DNA of 64,000 bases from Prorocentrum cordatum (taxonomy: Eukaryota; Sar; Dinophyceae; Prorocentrales; Prorocentraceae). Each line of letters begins with the position of its first letter. The first letter of the stretch is position 1. The position numbers were made by a program, and so were the translations under genes. The stretch is from contig CAUYUJ010020152.1 of NCBI GenBank assembly GCA_963575745.1, positions 37,501 through 101,500 on the forward strand. The letters are read 5' to 3'. The notes below the pieces were generated by a model. The model had not been told where the DNA came from. It saw only the letters and a program-made list of their open reading frames with translations, and searched no databases. Shown piece by piece: positions 1-10,035 of this stretch.

Positions 1-1500
1 TGGCTTCGACCCCTGAGCCCGTCGACGGGTGGCCCGCGCAGGTTCGCTGCCTTGTGCGCGCGCGGCTTCCTGCGCGCCCGCGGGATCGCTGCGCGCTTCA
101 GACGGGGGCCCCCGAGGGGCCCCGGGCAAAGCCCGCTGTGTCGTCGACGGAGCTCGAGTGCGAGGAGGAGAACCATTCGGGTCGACCTCGCCGCGCAGTT
201 CGCGGAATCCCGTGAGAGTCTTGGCGCGGATCGACAGCGGTGGGCCGCCGACGTCGTCGGGGGCGCCGTCGGCGGGGCTGAGCAGGCGGTCGGCGAGGCC
301 ACGCGACTCAGAGGATGAGGCCGCGCAGTGTTGTGGCCGAGCCGAGGGGCCCTAGTGCGCGCGGCGCCCCGCGGGTGGCGGCGTCGAGGCTTGGGTCGCC
401 CCTTTTGGCAAGAGCCCTGCGCCCCCCCCAGCACGCCGCCGTCGACTTGTGCTCCTCAAGAACCAGATGCGAGGTGGCCCAGCCGCGCGCGCGCGGACCT
501 GCGCAGGGCGCTGGGCAGCGATCGCACCTGGAAGGGGCTGGTCGTTAGGGCCGACATCGGAGGCGTCGTCGCGAAGGTACTCGCGCTGGGCTACATTTTC
601 CACGAGGCAGAGGCCAAGGCCATCACCCTCGGTGGCTTGGAGTCCTGGCTGGGGGAACGGGCGCGCGTCGGGAAATAGACGGGCGCCGTCGCTCGTCGGC
701 AGAGTTTCGCTGCGGGGGCCACAGAGAAGGTCGTCTTCCGGCGCAGACTAAGCCCCTGGCGACGCGGCGCAGCCACAGACCAAGCGGACCTGGCAAATGG
801 GTAGGCGAGGGGTGCAAAGGGGAGGCGGGGACCTCGGGCGCCAAGGTGGGGGCGCACTTGCTCGAGGTCTTGCCGCGCGTCGCGCGGGCGACGTGCGCCC
901 CCTGTCAGCGCGGCAGCATCGGGCCGGCGTCCCGCGCGCTTCCACGGAGGACGGGGCCTCGGCCAATGACACTCCATCCCAGGCGCTGGGGCCCCCCTTC
1001 CGACCGGATGCGCGTGGTGGTGGGCATTTTGTTGCGCGCGGTGGAGGTCTGGAGTTGCTGGCCCAATCAGTTTTGGCCCGCGCACGTGGCCACGCTGCGC
1101 TTGGCGGCGAAGGGCCCCTGCCTCGAAAGAAGCCACCGATCCATCGCCTGTCCTGCGCTCGCATCACGGGTTGATCGCGCGCGGTCGTGCCGGCGAGATC
1201 GAATGTCGGAAGAGGTGCGCCGGCGGCCTTGGGTGGCGCCCAGCGAAGACAAGGCCACATTGGCTCTTGTCAGCCAGCGCTGGTGCACGGATGGCGATAG
1301 ACGACGTTTGTGCGCGTCTCGTCGCGCTCGTGGACAAGGCGGCTGCCCTTGCTCGTCGCGGCTGCCCAGACGCCGCGCGGGTTGGCCCTCGTGGCGCACG
1401 AGCATCTTCGCAGGATCGCAGGGGTGGCGTCGAGCTCCTCTGACGCGCTCCCAGCCCGGGGGGATTTGCTGGATGCGTCTTCTCCGCGCACCACCTCCAA
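1..1500. other. GC-rich stretch, no recognisable gene; possible 5' part of a decayed LINE
   Basis: Very GC-rich sequence with many short overlapping open frames on both strands, none with a motif I recognise. It lies directly upstream of weak reverse transcriptase and RNase H remnants on the plus strand. It is most simply the upstream portion of the same decayed LINE, but this rests on position only. Confidence 0.3.
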
Positions 1501-2004
1501 CTGGCCATGGCCGGGCCGGCGCAAGAGTGCCTCGCGGTGTTTCTGAGCGGACCGCTTCAGATCAACTGCCTGGGCGTATATGCTGGCGACCTCTCCGCGG
1601 CGATGATGGCGATGGCGATGCAGGGCCAGCGCGTCCTCCACCTAGCAGCGGACATGGCGATCGCCGCGGCCCCCGACCCCGTCGCGGGCAAGGCGGCGGC
1701 GGCCAAGCTCTGCGGCAGGTTCAGCTTGAGGCGCGCGTCGGGCTTCAACCTGCCAGGCGGGGGCGCGCGCAGGCAAGCCCGTCAAGCTCGCGGCCGTCAG
1801 GCGCAGGGTCAAGGCGGCGCGGGGGCGCCTCGGACGCATCGGGCAGCTGCGTGCGCCGGGCGCCTGCCCGCGCAGGATTGCAAGGAAGGCGCTGCTGCCT
1901 GTTGCGGGGCGCGGCCTCCCTGGATGTCGCCGCGGCCCTGCCTTCTGCGGCGCGGCAGATGCAGGGCGCGCTCGCTAAAGCTAGGGTCGAGCTCCCTCCT
2001 GTAG
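1501..2004 (+). pseudogene. Decayed LINE reverse transcriptase fragment (weak)
   Basis: The frame beginning at 1507 reads CLGVYAGDLSAAMM at about 1570-1610. This resembles the RT catalytic box (F/Y)xDD, with the first Asp changed to Gly (YAGD at 1579-1590). It is followed by an alanine-rich helix-like stretch. The surrounding frame opens and closes repeatedly, as expected of an old relic. An RNase H-like remnant follows downstream in the same orientation, the order seen in the better preserved LINE at 50366-56656. The assignment is by motif only and could be a chance match in GC-rich DNA. If real, the RT would be inactive. Confidence 0.33.
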
Positions 2005-2755
2005 CGTTGCAGTGGTTGGATGGGCAGACCGACCGCGACGCGCATGCTCTGGAGGTGACGGCCCGGGCAGGGCTCGTTCATCGGTGGGCCCGCCTCGCCG
2101 CTGGAGGAGCGATCGGCGCTTTTCACAGCGGGCGCGACCGCGACAGCAGCGGGCGCTTCTCTTTGCAGCGGCCTCTAGCAGGCCGTCTCGGGCCCAGCTG
2201 GAGGGGCCATCGCGGCGACCAAGGCGTCGGGTCATGGCGCGCGCAGGCGGGTGAGGTGCTATGTTTTGGTCGCGACCCCCCCGCCGCGGTCAAGGCCCTG
2301 CCGCGCTGGGTCGCGCGTGCCGCGTGGCGGGCCTCATGGGCCAAGGGCGCGGGCTTTGCTCGCGAGGGCGTGTCGGGCGGGCGGCGGGTCTAGCCGCTCG
2401 CGGAGCTCACCGGGCCGCGTCCGATCCGTTCTAAGTGGGGGGTGGCCGACGCGACGCTGCTCGCGGCGCCCCGATGTCGCTGGCCATAAGGGCCCACTGG
2501 ATCGCAGCGGCGTCTCTGGCGGCGCGGATGCGCCGCTGGTGGCAGATGCGAGGCGCGCGGGGTAATGGCGCTTTGCGCCGGCGCCACTGGCGATGCAATT
2601 ATGCCGAAGGCTCGCGCGAGCTCTGCGTGGGCGGACCCTTCCGGCAGGGGGCGAAGGCGGCGTAGTCGACCGATCCCTCTTGCACAAGGGCCTTGCTGCC
2701 AAGACGGCTACTGCTTGCCCAGGCGCGCGCGGCGACCATGGATTAGCGCTGCGGC
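2005..2755. other. Linker of decayed LINE, no domain recognised
   Basis: GC-rich sequence between the RT-like and RNase H-like traces. A plus-strand frame stays open to about 2393 and is Arg/Ala-rich, with no catalytic motif visible. Probably connecting sequence of the same relic. Confidence 0.25.
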
Positions 2756-3320
2756 GTGGGCGGCGCCGGTGGGATCGTCGCGGGCTCGATTTACTGCGAC
2801 AGAAGCTGCCATCGCATGCGGTACTGGCCAGAGGCGACCGGGACTGGATGGGGTTTTGCGGTCCTCGACGGCCAGGCCGCGCTTGGGCGCCGCGGTGCGC
2901 TGCCTGGCCCAGTCCAGACGTTGCCGCGCGCAGAGCTGTCGTCGGCTCTGCAGGTGCTGCAGGTGGCGGCGCCGCCCGTGGTGTTGCGCGCCGATCACCT
3001 CGAGGAGGGCGCGCAGTGGGTTGGAGCCGCTGGCAAGCCAAATTGCGACGCATGGCTTCGCATATGGGCAAGATGTTCGAGGACCACGGCTGAAACGGCC
3101 TTGGTCGATTTCAATGCGCGGAAGTACGTGCTGCGTCTGGAATGCAGAAGAATTGCAGCGGTCGGGCAGGCGCCGCGGCCAATCCGGACTCGAACGCGCG
3201 CCCAGCCCCCTCCGCAGGTGGCGTGCCACGCCGCCGGCGCGAGCGCGGCGATGGCGGACACTGCGCTAGCGCCGGGCAGGCAGGAGGCGCCCGGCCGCAG
3301 GCTGTTGCGCCAGAGCAGTC
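2756..3320 (+). pseudogene. Decayed RNase H-like domain of a LINE
   Basis: In the frame from 2756 the protein reads GSIYCDRSCH, then GTGWGFAVLDG, then LPRAELSSALQVLQVA, then VVLRADHLEEG. This is the order of a type I RNase H fold: first strand with TDGS, here degraded to CDRS; second strand GxGWGxxV; the helix Glu in RAEL; and the third acidic residue in ADH. A later HAAGASAAMADTAL may correspond to the C-terminal NExAD motif. The first catalytic Asp is kept but its context is altered, and the frame is not continuous with the upstream RT-like trace. LINEs with an RNase H after the RT are common in dinoflagellates, and an intact example lies on the minus strand in this window. I consider this a dead copy of a related, not identical, element. 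Confidence 0.45.
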
Positions 3321-5294
3321 GGGGTCGCCGTCCGCCGCTGGGGGCCCGGTCTCACCTCGCTCACTCTTTCTCTCTTGTGGGCAAGTCGTGGAGGCGCGCG
3401 CGGCGCCGTGCCCTTGCGATGTCTCGCAAGACTTGCGGCGCCCGGCCTAGCAGCGCCGCGACGCGCGGGCTGTATGAGAGGTGCGTCGTCGACGAAGGCT
3501 TGGACGAGGGCGAGACCTGGGCGAAGCCAGCCGCGAAGGCGCAGCCGCAAAGTTCGGCGCCGGCGGCGGCGACGACCTCACCAGGCCGCGCAAGCGCCGC
3601 AAGACCAACGCCATCGCCATTGGTGACGACACCGAGCGCGCCCGCTACGCTGGCGCGTGTCCCGCCGCGAACATCGTGCCAAGGGCGATCATCTCGCTAG
3701 CTGTGCTTGGCGCGTGCGCTGCCGCCGTTGGGGGAAGTCCCGCGCCCCCTGCTAGTTAGCGCCCTGCATTGCGATGGCGACGGCGCGATGCCCCGCCCGA
3801 CTGCGGCGCGGGCGGCGATGATGCGCGCGGGGCCAAGCGCGGGATGTAAGCGGGGAAGCACGCTGTATCTCCACCGCCGATGGCACCGAAGCTGAAGGCG
3901 CAGTCCAAACAACCTCCCGCCAATCCTTCTTGTGGCACCGCTTCCAGCCAGGTGGAGCGCCCGACGCCTGCGGAGTTGCTGACGACGGACCCTGCTGCCG
4001 CGGTGCCGCTAGCCGCGGCAAGGGGGCAATGGCTTGGTGGGCCGAGCTGCAGTCGGGTGCACTAGCTGCGGCGCGTGCGGCTCGAGCTCCCGCAGCGGCC
4101 TCATCACGGGCCCAGGCCAGGCAGGGACACCAACGGCAGCAACTGCGGGAGGATCATCTGATGCGCTGAGGGCCGTCGCGCGACGTGGGGGCCCCGCTTG
4201 AGGTTCCCAGGTTCCTGCGCGATCCAGAGGCTTCGTGTTTGCAGCTCGCGTAAGGAGCTACACCGAGGGTTGGCCGTTACGCCCTTGCCTCCTTGTGCAT
4301 GATCTGACCAGCACTGGCGCGCGCAAGGCGCACGGCCACGTGCACGCAGTGGAGACTCATGCCAAGAAGCACCCTGCTTGCCTCCAGGGCGCGGTGGTTT
4401 GCATTTTTTTTGCGATGAAGAGCGTGACGTGCCCACACCAAAAATCAATGGCTTTCCTGGGGTCTCAGGGGTGGGTTTCTTGTGGAAGGTGTCTTGTGGT
4501 CGTGCCCCTATTGTATTCCCTTCTCCTGTGGTTCGGCCGCCTATTTCGGGCGCGTGAACCCGCCTGCCGTGTGCGTGCTGCCGTTTGACGTGCGTATCAG
4601 GTTGCTGCCGCCGCCATTCGACGACGTCTATTCGGCGCCCGAGGACAACATGTGCGGCGTGACAGTTTGAGGTTTTCGCCTGCCCGTTGGGCCCTCCTTT
4701 CGAGCGCGGTGTTATGTCATGTGGTCTGACCGACGCGTCGTTCTTCCTTGCCCCTGTTTGCCTCGTGACGTTATTTTCGATACGGTCCCCATCATCAGCA
4801 TTGTCATGACCGTCACCTTCATCGTCGTCATCATCATCGCCCTTTCCTTTTCCTACACTCCTTCCTGTCGTCGCCGCTGTCGCCCCAAAACCTCTGACGT
4901 CGCGATTTTGTTCGCAGCGAGGCCCACCTGAAGTCTGGACCCCTTCCAGATGTCCAGTTCTTCATCCCGAGTACTTTTTCAGTGGTCCCAGGATCCTCTG
5001 GACGCATCATGGGGTGCATATATTGGCCAGAATTCCAAGGGGGAGCCAGCCGGCGCGACGGAGAGAGCGCGCCGGGAAACCCCAGGACGCCCAGAAGCCC
5101 TTCCGTCGTGGTTTTCCCGCCGCGCGAGGATGTCGCGGGGCCGGCTGCCGTCGCCGTCGCTGCCGCCGCTCCTGCCGAGGCCGCTGGGCCGTGGCCCTGG
5201 CGGGGTGCGGGGCCGCCGCCGCGGCGGCCGCGTCGCTGAGGGCGCAGGGCACGGCCGGGGCGCCCGTGGCGCTGAGCTGCAGGCCTGCGTCAAG
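3321..5294. other. Intergenic, nothing recognised
   Basis: To about 4200 the sequence is GC-rich like the LINE relic, with a plus-strand frame to 3700 that has no motif. From 4200 composition becomes more balanced. Short frames at 4235-4588 and 4482-4670 have no recognisable domain. I see no RNA gene, terminal repeat or long tandem array. Confidence 0.4.
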
Positions 5295-5526
5295 CAGTGG
5301 CGAAGCGTCCCGGCTCGCCTGTAGGCCCACCAACTAATGTTATACGAACCTGTGCTCTGCACGAAATGTGTTTTCGAACAGTTTTGGCTGGGAGTGTTTT
5401 GTTTTAACCCGTCGGGTGCACGTTCTAAGAACACTCGCTGTTTTTGTGTTCTTAGAACATTTTGGGGCTCTAAGGACATTCCGTGGTAGGCCTATAGGAA
5501 TGCCGGACGGTCGGTCCCTGCTCAAA
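5295..5526 (+). repeat. Dispersed repeat family D, copy 1
   Basis: About 230 bp that recurs, diverged, at 19628-19857. Shared landmarks in order: CAGTGGCGAAGCGTCC, AGGCCCACCAA, CGAACCTGTG, TCTGCACGA, GTTCTAAGAACA, GGCCTATAGGA and GGACGGTCGGTCCCTG. It contains a perfect hairpin with 13-bp arms, GTTCTAAGAACAC at 5422-5434 and its complement at 5446-5458. No coding capacity. It is probably a non-autonomous element, but I cannot define its ends or a target duplication. Confidence 0.7.
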
Positions 5527-5844
5527 TGCGGGCGCGTCGGGGGCAGGAGTCGACGAGACCCAGAGATCCAACGCATTGACAAAAATCAAGGCTGAGGCTT
5601 TTCGCAGTTTTCGGCGTGCAGGGGCCCTCGCTGGGCCCCAGGACCGTCAAAAGACGACTCGGGATACCGGTCCCGGGATTCCGCACTGAACAAAAATCAC
5701 GGGGCGACTTCTTCGTGCGGGCAAACGGGGGTCCCCCGATCGCCGCGCGCGGAGCGGCAGCAGCGGCTTGCGCCCCCAGCCTGGGCCTGCCCGCGGCCCC
5801 TCGAGATCTGCGCATTGAAGGTTGTCACTCGTGTCCAGGGGTCA
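5527..5844. other. Intergenic spacer
   Basis: No gene. Around 5640-5675 it holds GGACCGTCAAAAGACGACTC followed by CCGGTCCC. A similar string is at about 35027-35062, so part of this spacer may be a short dispersed repeat. Confidence 0.35.
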
Positions 5845-5852
5845 CCCTGGCG

Positions 5853-6012
5853 TTAAGTCGGGCCTGTCCCTCTACAGGGGGAATATTCAAAAATAGTCAA
5901 AAAATAATATGGGGACGATGTTTTGACATTTGTTTTGCCATTTGTGGTTATTTTAGGGGTATTGTAATTGTTTCGTCCAAAATCCCCCTGTAGGGGGACA
6001 TGCCCGACCTAA
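5853..6012 (+). mobile_element. MITE family A, copy 1 (full, with target duplication)
   Basis: A 160-bp element with roughly 28-bp terminal inverted repeats. The left end starts TTAAGTCGGGCCTGTCCC and the right end finishes GGGGGACATGCCCGACCTAA, nearly its reverse complement. Both arms contain CTACAGGGGG or its complement. It is flanked by the 8-bp direct repeat CCCTGGCG at 5845-5852 and 6013-6020 (9 bp if the ambiguous A is counted). The interior is AT-rich, which contrasts with the GC-rich flanks, and non-coding. Five more full copies and three fragments lie in this window. Terminal repeats plus an 8-bp duplication fit a non-autonomous DNA transposon, for example hAT-like. Confidence 0.85.
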
Positions 6013-6159
6013 CCCTGGCGTGTGGTCGACAGGAGGGCCCCTGGGCCATGGGCCTCTGTCTGCAGGCCAGCAGGCCCGCGGGCCACGTCGCGCAGTGCGC
6101 GCGCCGCACGCCGTGCGCGGCGCGGGGTCCGGGCCGTCAGCGCGCGGGCCGAGGCCGTG

Positions 6160-7205
6160 CGCTTTTGCACGGGGGCCTACTCGTCGGTGGGCTCAGGCCA
6201 CGTGTGTCTGCGCGGGCTCCTTGCGCCCGTGAGCCAATAGCAGGTGTGTGCTTAGCATGCGTGAGCGAGGCATGGGCTCCGTTGTCTTTGCGCGCGTGCC
6301 CCTCGTCTGTGAGCTAAAACCGGGGGTTTTCACACGGGTTCCTTTCGCCAGTGGGCCGAACCCATCTTTTGATCAACGGGTTCCGTTCGCCCGCGGGCCG
6401 AAACCACGTGATTCTGCATGGGTGTGTTCGCCCGTGGCCCGCAGGCACGCATTTGTTACACGGGCTCTGTGGCGGTGCGCCAATGCCACGCGCTGAGCCG
6501 AGGCCAGATGGTGTCGAAGCTGTGTGTTTTCACGTGGGCTCCTTTCGCCCGTGGGCTCAAGACATACGTCTGCTTACTGGGTTCATTTCGAGTGTGCGCT
6601 GTAACCATGTGTTGTTACGTGGGTTCTTTGGTCCTTGAACCAGAGCCATTTGTTTTTACATTGGTTCCCTTCGTTTGTGAGCTCCAACCATGTGTGTTGT
6701 ACATGGGGTTCCTGTCGCCCGCCGGCCGGCGTCTGTGTGTTTTTACCTGACCTGAGCCCTTTCTTTGTGCGCCAAAACCCTGTGGTTTCTCACATGATTT
6801 CCGTTCGCCCGTGGGTCGAAACCATGTGTTGTTACATGGGTGTTTTTTTCGTCTGTGAGCTCAAACATGTGTTCTTACATGGGCTCGTCTCGCCAGTGTG
6901 CCGAAACTACTTGTTTTTACATGGGTTCCGTTCGCCCGTAGGCCGAAACAAGGTGTTTTACATTGGTTTTTCTTGCCCGTGGTTCGCAACCATATGTTTT
7001 TACATGGCTTCTTGTCTGTGCGCCAAAACCATGTGTCTTTACATGGCTTCCTTTCGATTGTGAGCCGAAATCATTAGGTTTTACGTGGGTTTCTTTCGCC
7101 CGTGTGCCGAATCCGTTTGTTTGGCTCGTGAGCTCAAGCCATGTGTTTTACATAGGTTCATTTCGCCCGTGAGCTGGATCCATGTGTTTTACATAGGTTC
7201 GTTTC
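6160..7205 (+). repeat. 41-bp tandem array with a hairpin in each unit
   Basis: About 25 imperfect units of about 41 bp. A typical unit runs TTTTACATGGGTTCC, then GTTCGCCCGTAGGCCG, then AAACCATGTG. Across each unit junction CCATGT and ACATGG face each other around a short T-rich loop, giving a 6-bp-stem hairpin per unit (for example 7028-7045). The units are most divergent at the left edge. The period is not a multiple of three and frames open only by chance, so I do not call it coding. Confidence 0.85.
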
Positions 7206-8050
7206 CCTCGTGAGCCCGCGGCCCTTGCCGCGTCCCCTGGCCCGTCCGTTGCCACGTCCCCGTGGGCGTCCTTTGGGGCGTTTCCTAACAAAGCGCCCTC
7301 TGGCGCGCACCGTGGCACGTCGCGCTGCGCAGGTCCGGGACGCGTCCCGGGGCGCGTCCGTGCGCCCTGCGCCCCGCGTCGTCTCGTCTCGCGTTGGCAC
7401 TGCGTCGGATCTTATGCTCGAGCTGGTGGAGCGCCTTTCGCGCTTCGACTGCCACATGCTCCGGTGCCATACGCTCGGGCACCTCGAGCGTCAGATCCAG
7501 AGCAGTTCGGTCAGAAGTCGGATGCCAAGGACGACTTGATCCATAGCGCTACAGTGCACAACGCAGCTCATCGCGGCGTGACGCATTTGTCAGTTCAGCA
7601 CGGCACAGCGCAGCACAACCCCTGGCACGGTGCATCACGATCGATAATTTCAGCATTGCAATGGCCCATAGCCCAATCAGGTTTTCTTAAGCGTTGTCAT
7701 GCCTCGCAGTTCTGACTTCCTTTCCGGGCTCGTGGGTCGATCATGTTTCCCCCCCGATTGTGCATGACACGATGGGGCATTCCTTGGGGCTCCAGGCCCT
7801 CTATGGCACGCGGCGGCGGTCAGAAACCACAGCGCGCACTGGAAGGGATGTGTGAGAGGGGCAGGACGTCAGATACAGTCAACCCGCATAGTACGGATGA
7901 CCGATTCCCCCTCGGTCCATACTCAACCACTTTCGATGGCCAGCCCCGCTCGAAGAGCCTCGGCATGGGCGTCCAAGGCCCTTGCATACTGACCGCGCAT
8001 CCTTACTATATTGATGGGCCTGTTTTCCACCATAAGTTGGAGGGGGAGGG
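7206..8050. other. Intergenic, nothing recognised
   Basis: Mixed composition. Short frames at 7210-7539 and 7743-8393 have low-complexity or arginine-rich translations and no domain. No repeat pair with the rest of the window was noticed. Confidence 0.35.
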
Positions 8051-8059
8051 TGGAGGGTG

Positions 8060-8150
8060 TCCTCCTCCTCCACCTCCTCCTCCTCCTCCTTCTGTTCCTC
8101 GTCCTCCTCCTCCTCGTCTTCCACCTCCTTCCCCCCTCCAACTTCTGGTG
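8060..8150 (+). repeat. CTC-rich microsatellite
   Basis: Interrupted TCC/CTC triplet tract, followed by a short TGGTGGTGG run. Simple repeat, no gene. Confidence 0.85.
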
Positions 8151-8269
8151 GTGGTGGTGGAAAACATGCCCATCATATATGGGTGGACTGCGTGGCGCGA
8201 GCGCCGGGCCTATCCCTCCCCCGCCTTCTGTTGGGAGCTCGAGAGACAAGTGTCGATGCAAGCGGGGGT

Positions 8270-8650
8270 CAGCCAGAGCGCCGGATCCTGCGGGGTCCTG
8301 CAGTGCCAGGGTCGCACTGACCCGTCCTGGGTGCAGGAGGAGGACGAGGCGGAGGAGGCGGAGGAGGAGGCTGGGGCCAGGAGGGGGGGGTAGGAGGATC
8401 TTGCAGGGTCCTGCAGGATCTCGCAGGATCCTGCATGGCTCGGCCAGGCGCAGAGGGGAATACGTATGGGGGAGGGGGGACGGCTCCCCAGAAGCACCCT
8501 GCTTCTCAGAGGTCGCGGGCCTCATCCGGAGAGGCAAGGCCAGCGCCTTCGAAGAAGCAGTCTCTTTTAAAGAGCCTTTCCCCCTCCCCCTACCCCTTAT
8601 GTGCGCGCCTGGCCGACCCGGGTGTGGATTGACCCGGGTCAGAGAGTACT
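8270..8650 (+). repeat. GGATCCTGCAGG palindromic repeat cluster, copy 1
   Basis: Several overlapping near-palindromes built from GGATCYTGCAGG (8282-8305 and 8396-8438) are followed by TTGACCCGGGTCAG at 8628-8641, itself a palindrome around CCCGGG. The same two modules recur together at 63345-63440, so this is a dispersed repeat rather than chance. The GGA tract at 8335-8395 lies between them. Function unknown. Confidence 0.6.
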
Positions 8651-9224
8651 GTTCAGGCCGACGTACGCTAATAGGCAGGAACGCGTTGTCGTTCAGGAGT
8701 GGGGTTGTTGGCGGGGGGGGGAGTCGCAGGCCGGTTCGACCGCCGTTCGAGCCAAATCGGTTAGGAGGCGGACAGACCGTGCTGTCACGGGGTCGCGGTC
8801 GACTGAGAGGGGCTAAGGTTACGAGGGGGGACTCTCAGGGGTGGTATGGCTGGCCCGCACCTACTCCGCGAGGAGGGGAAGGGGCCTGGGGGGGGCAGAG
8901 TTTGGTTAGTTGCATTTGTTTGCCTTACTTTTTTTTTTCTGCTTTCCTTTTTTCGTTTTAGTAATCTTTTTCCGTTTTTTTTTTTTTTTCTATATGATTT
9001 GTTTTTTTTTCTTTTTTTTTTTAATTTGTTTTTTCGGTGTTCCTTCATTGTTTTACAGTCTGTCTTTGTCCTTGGGCTCTCCATGGGAAATCGAAGTTTA
9101 TCTTGTGGAAAAAAGCGGCCTCGCCTCATCACACCGTTTCGACTGTAGATCCCCGACCTCCCCCCCCCCCCCCTCCAGCGCCCCAGGCGCGGCGGAGGTC
9201 GGTTCGGGGAGGGTACCCCAAGGT
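8651..9224. other. Intergenic with poly-T tract
   Basis: No gene. From about 8931 to 9034 the plus strand is almost pure T with scattered C, like the tract that interrupts the copia pol gene at 15838-15957. A C13 run sits near 9161-9173. Both regions are prone to assembly error. Confidence 0.5.
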
Positions 9225-9260
9225 TTTTCGTGCTTGTTGGATGTTCTTGTGCATCCTGGG
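9225..9260 (+). repeat. Family E repeat, left part, interrupted by copia
   Basis: Sequence such as GTTGGATGTTCTTGTG and GCATCCTGG matches 37746-37780 almost exactly. The remainder of the same repeat resumes at 19529 after the retrotransposon, so this is the left half of the copia target site. Confidence 0.75.
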
Positions 9261-9443
9261 TGTGAAGAGTGCACTCCCCTGCCCCTCTGCCGCCCGTGCA
9301 ACCATGTGTGTATGTTGTACACGGTTGTCTTGTTTTGTGGCATGCACGCTGCCCGCCGCTGTTTTGGCCCTAGTCCTAGGGCCCTGGGACGCACCCGCAG
9401 TTTCGACCGCCGCACGGTCCGAGCGAAAACAACTGCACTGACA
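9261..9443 (+). repeat. 5' LTR of the copia element
   Basis: 183 bp, starts TGTGAAGAGTGCACTCC and ends CTGCACTGACA, so it has the canonical TG...CA ends. It matches 19346-19528 with four substitutions seen by eye. It should hold the promoter and transcription start of the element, but I cannot point to a specific promoter motif. Confidence 0.95.
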
Positions 9444-9444
9444 T

Positions 9445-9455
9445 TGGTAGCGGAG
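9445..9455 (+). other. Primer-binding site for initiator tRNA-Met
   Basis: TGGTAGCGGAG lies one base after the 5' LTR. It closely matches the complement of the 3' end of eukaryotic initiator Met tRNAs (TGGTAGCAGAG type), the usual primer for copia elements, with one difference. Confidence 0.8.
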
Positions 9456-9522
9456 TTTGTAAGCTCCAGCGGACGCACTGCGTGCTCTGCTTCGGTGGCT
9501 GTGACCACCCGCGCGGGCCGCC

Positions 9523-10035
9523 ATGGCTGTCAGCCAAGACGGCTCAGATGTGGAGGCTCCGTCCTCCGCGGGCACAGGTCCGCCGGACCTGCATGCAGTC
9601 CTGCGCGTAATGGCCGAGACCCAGCGGGAGCTCCTGGCCTTACATCGGGATCGCGGTGGCGACGGCGGTCCCAGACGGGCACGTCTACTGCTGTCGCAGG
9701 TGAAGCTCCCAGAGTTCGATGGTGCAGTCGGTACGAGTACTAAGAAGTACCGAGAGTGGCGCAAGGAGGTTGAAGTCATCCGCAACCTCAACCAGCTCTC
9801 AGATGTGGAGCTGGGCCTGATCATCTACAGTCAAGTGTCAGGTCGAGCCAAAGAGCTCATCGAGGTGCTTGATGCGTCGGACCTCCGACGCGAGGAGACG
9901 CTTGAGACCATCTTTGCTATCTACGACGACGCCTTCGAGAAGATGGATCACGAGCGCCTCGATCAGGTGCATCAGGAGTGGGAGCGAGCACACCGTCGAG
10001 CTGGGCAGCCGATCATGGATTGGACCACGTACTGA
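9523..10035 (+). pseudogene. copia Gag, N-terminal part, ends at an in-frame TGA
   Basis: Structural nucleocapsid/capsid protein of the retrotransposon, forming the cytoplasmic particle in which reverse transcription takes place. ATG at 9523 is the first in frame, 79 bp after the LTR. The product starts MAVSQDGSDVEAP and contains a capsid-like helical region with VKLPEFDG, then YREWRKEVEVIRNLNQ, then GLIIYSQVSGRAKELIE, typical of copia-type Gag from dinoflagellates and related to the UBN2/retrotran_gag fold. A TGA at 10033-10035 interrupts the frame after DWTTY. The same frame continues immediately with RKKRMELQLEDP, so the stop is a lesion or a readthrough site rather than a natural C-terminus. 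Confidence 0.85.
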
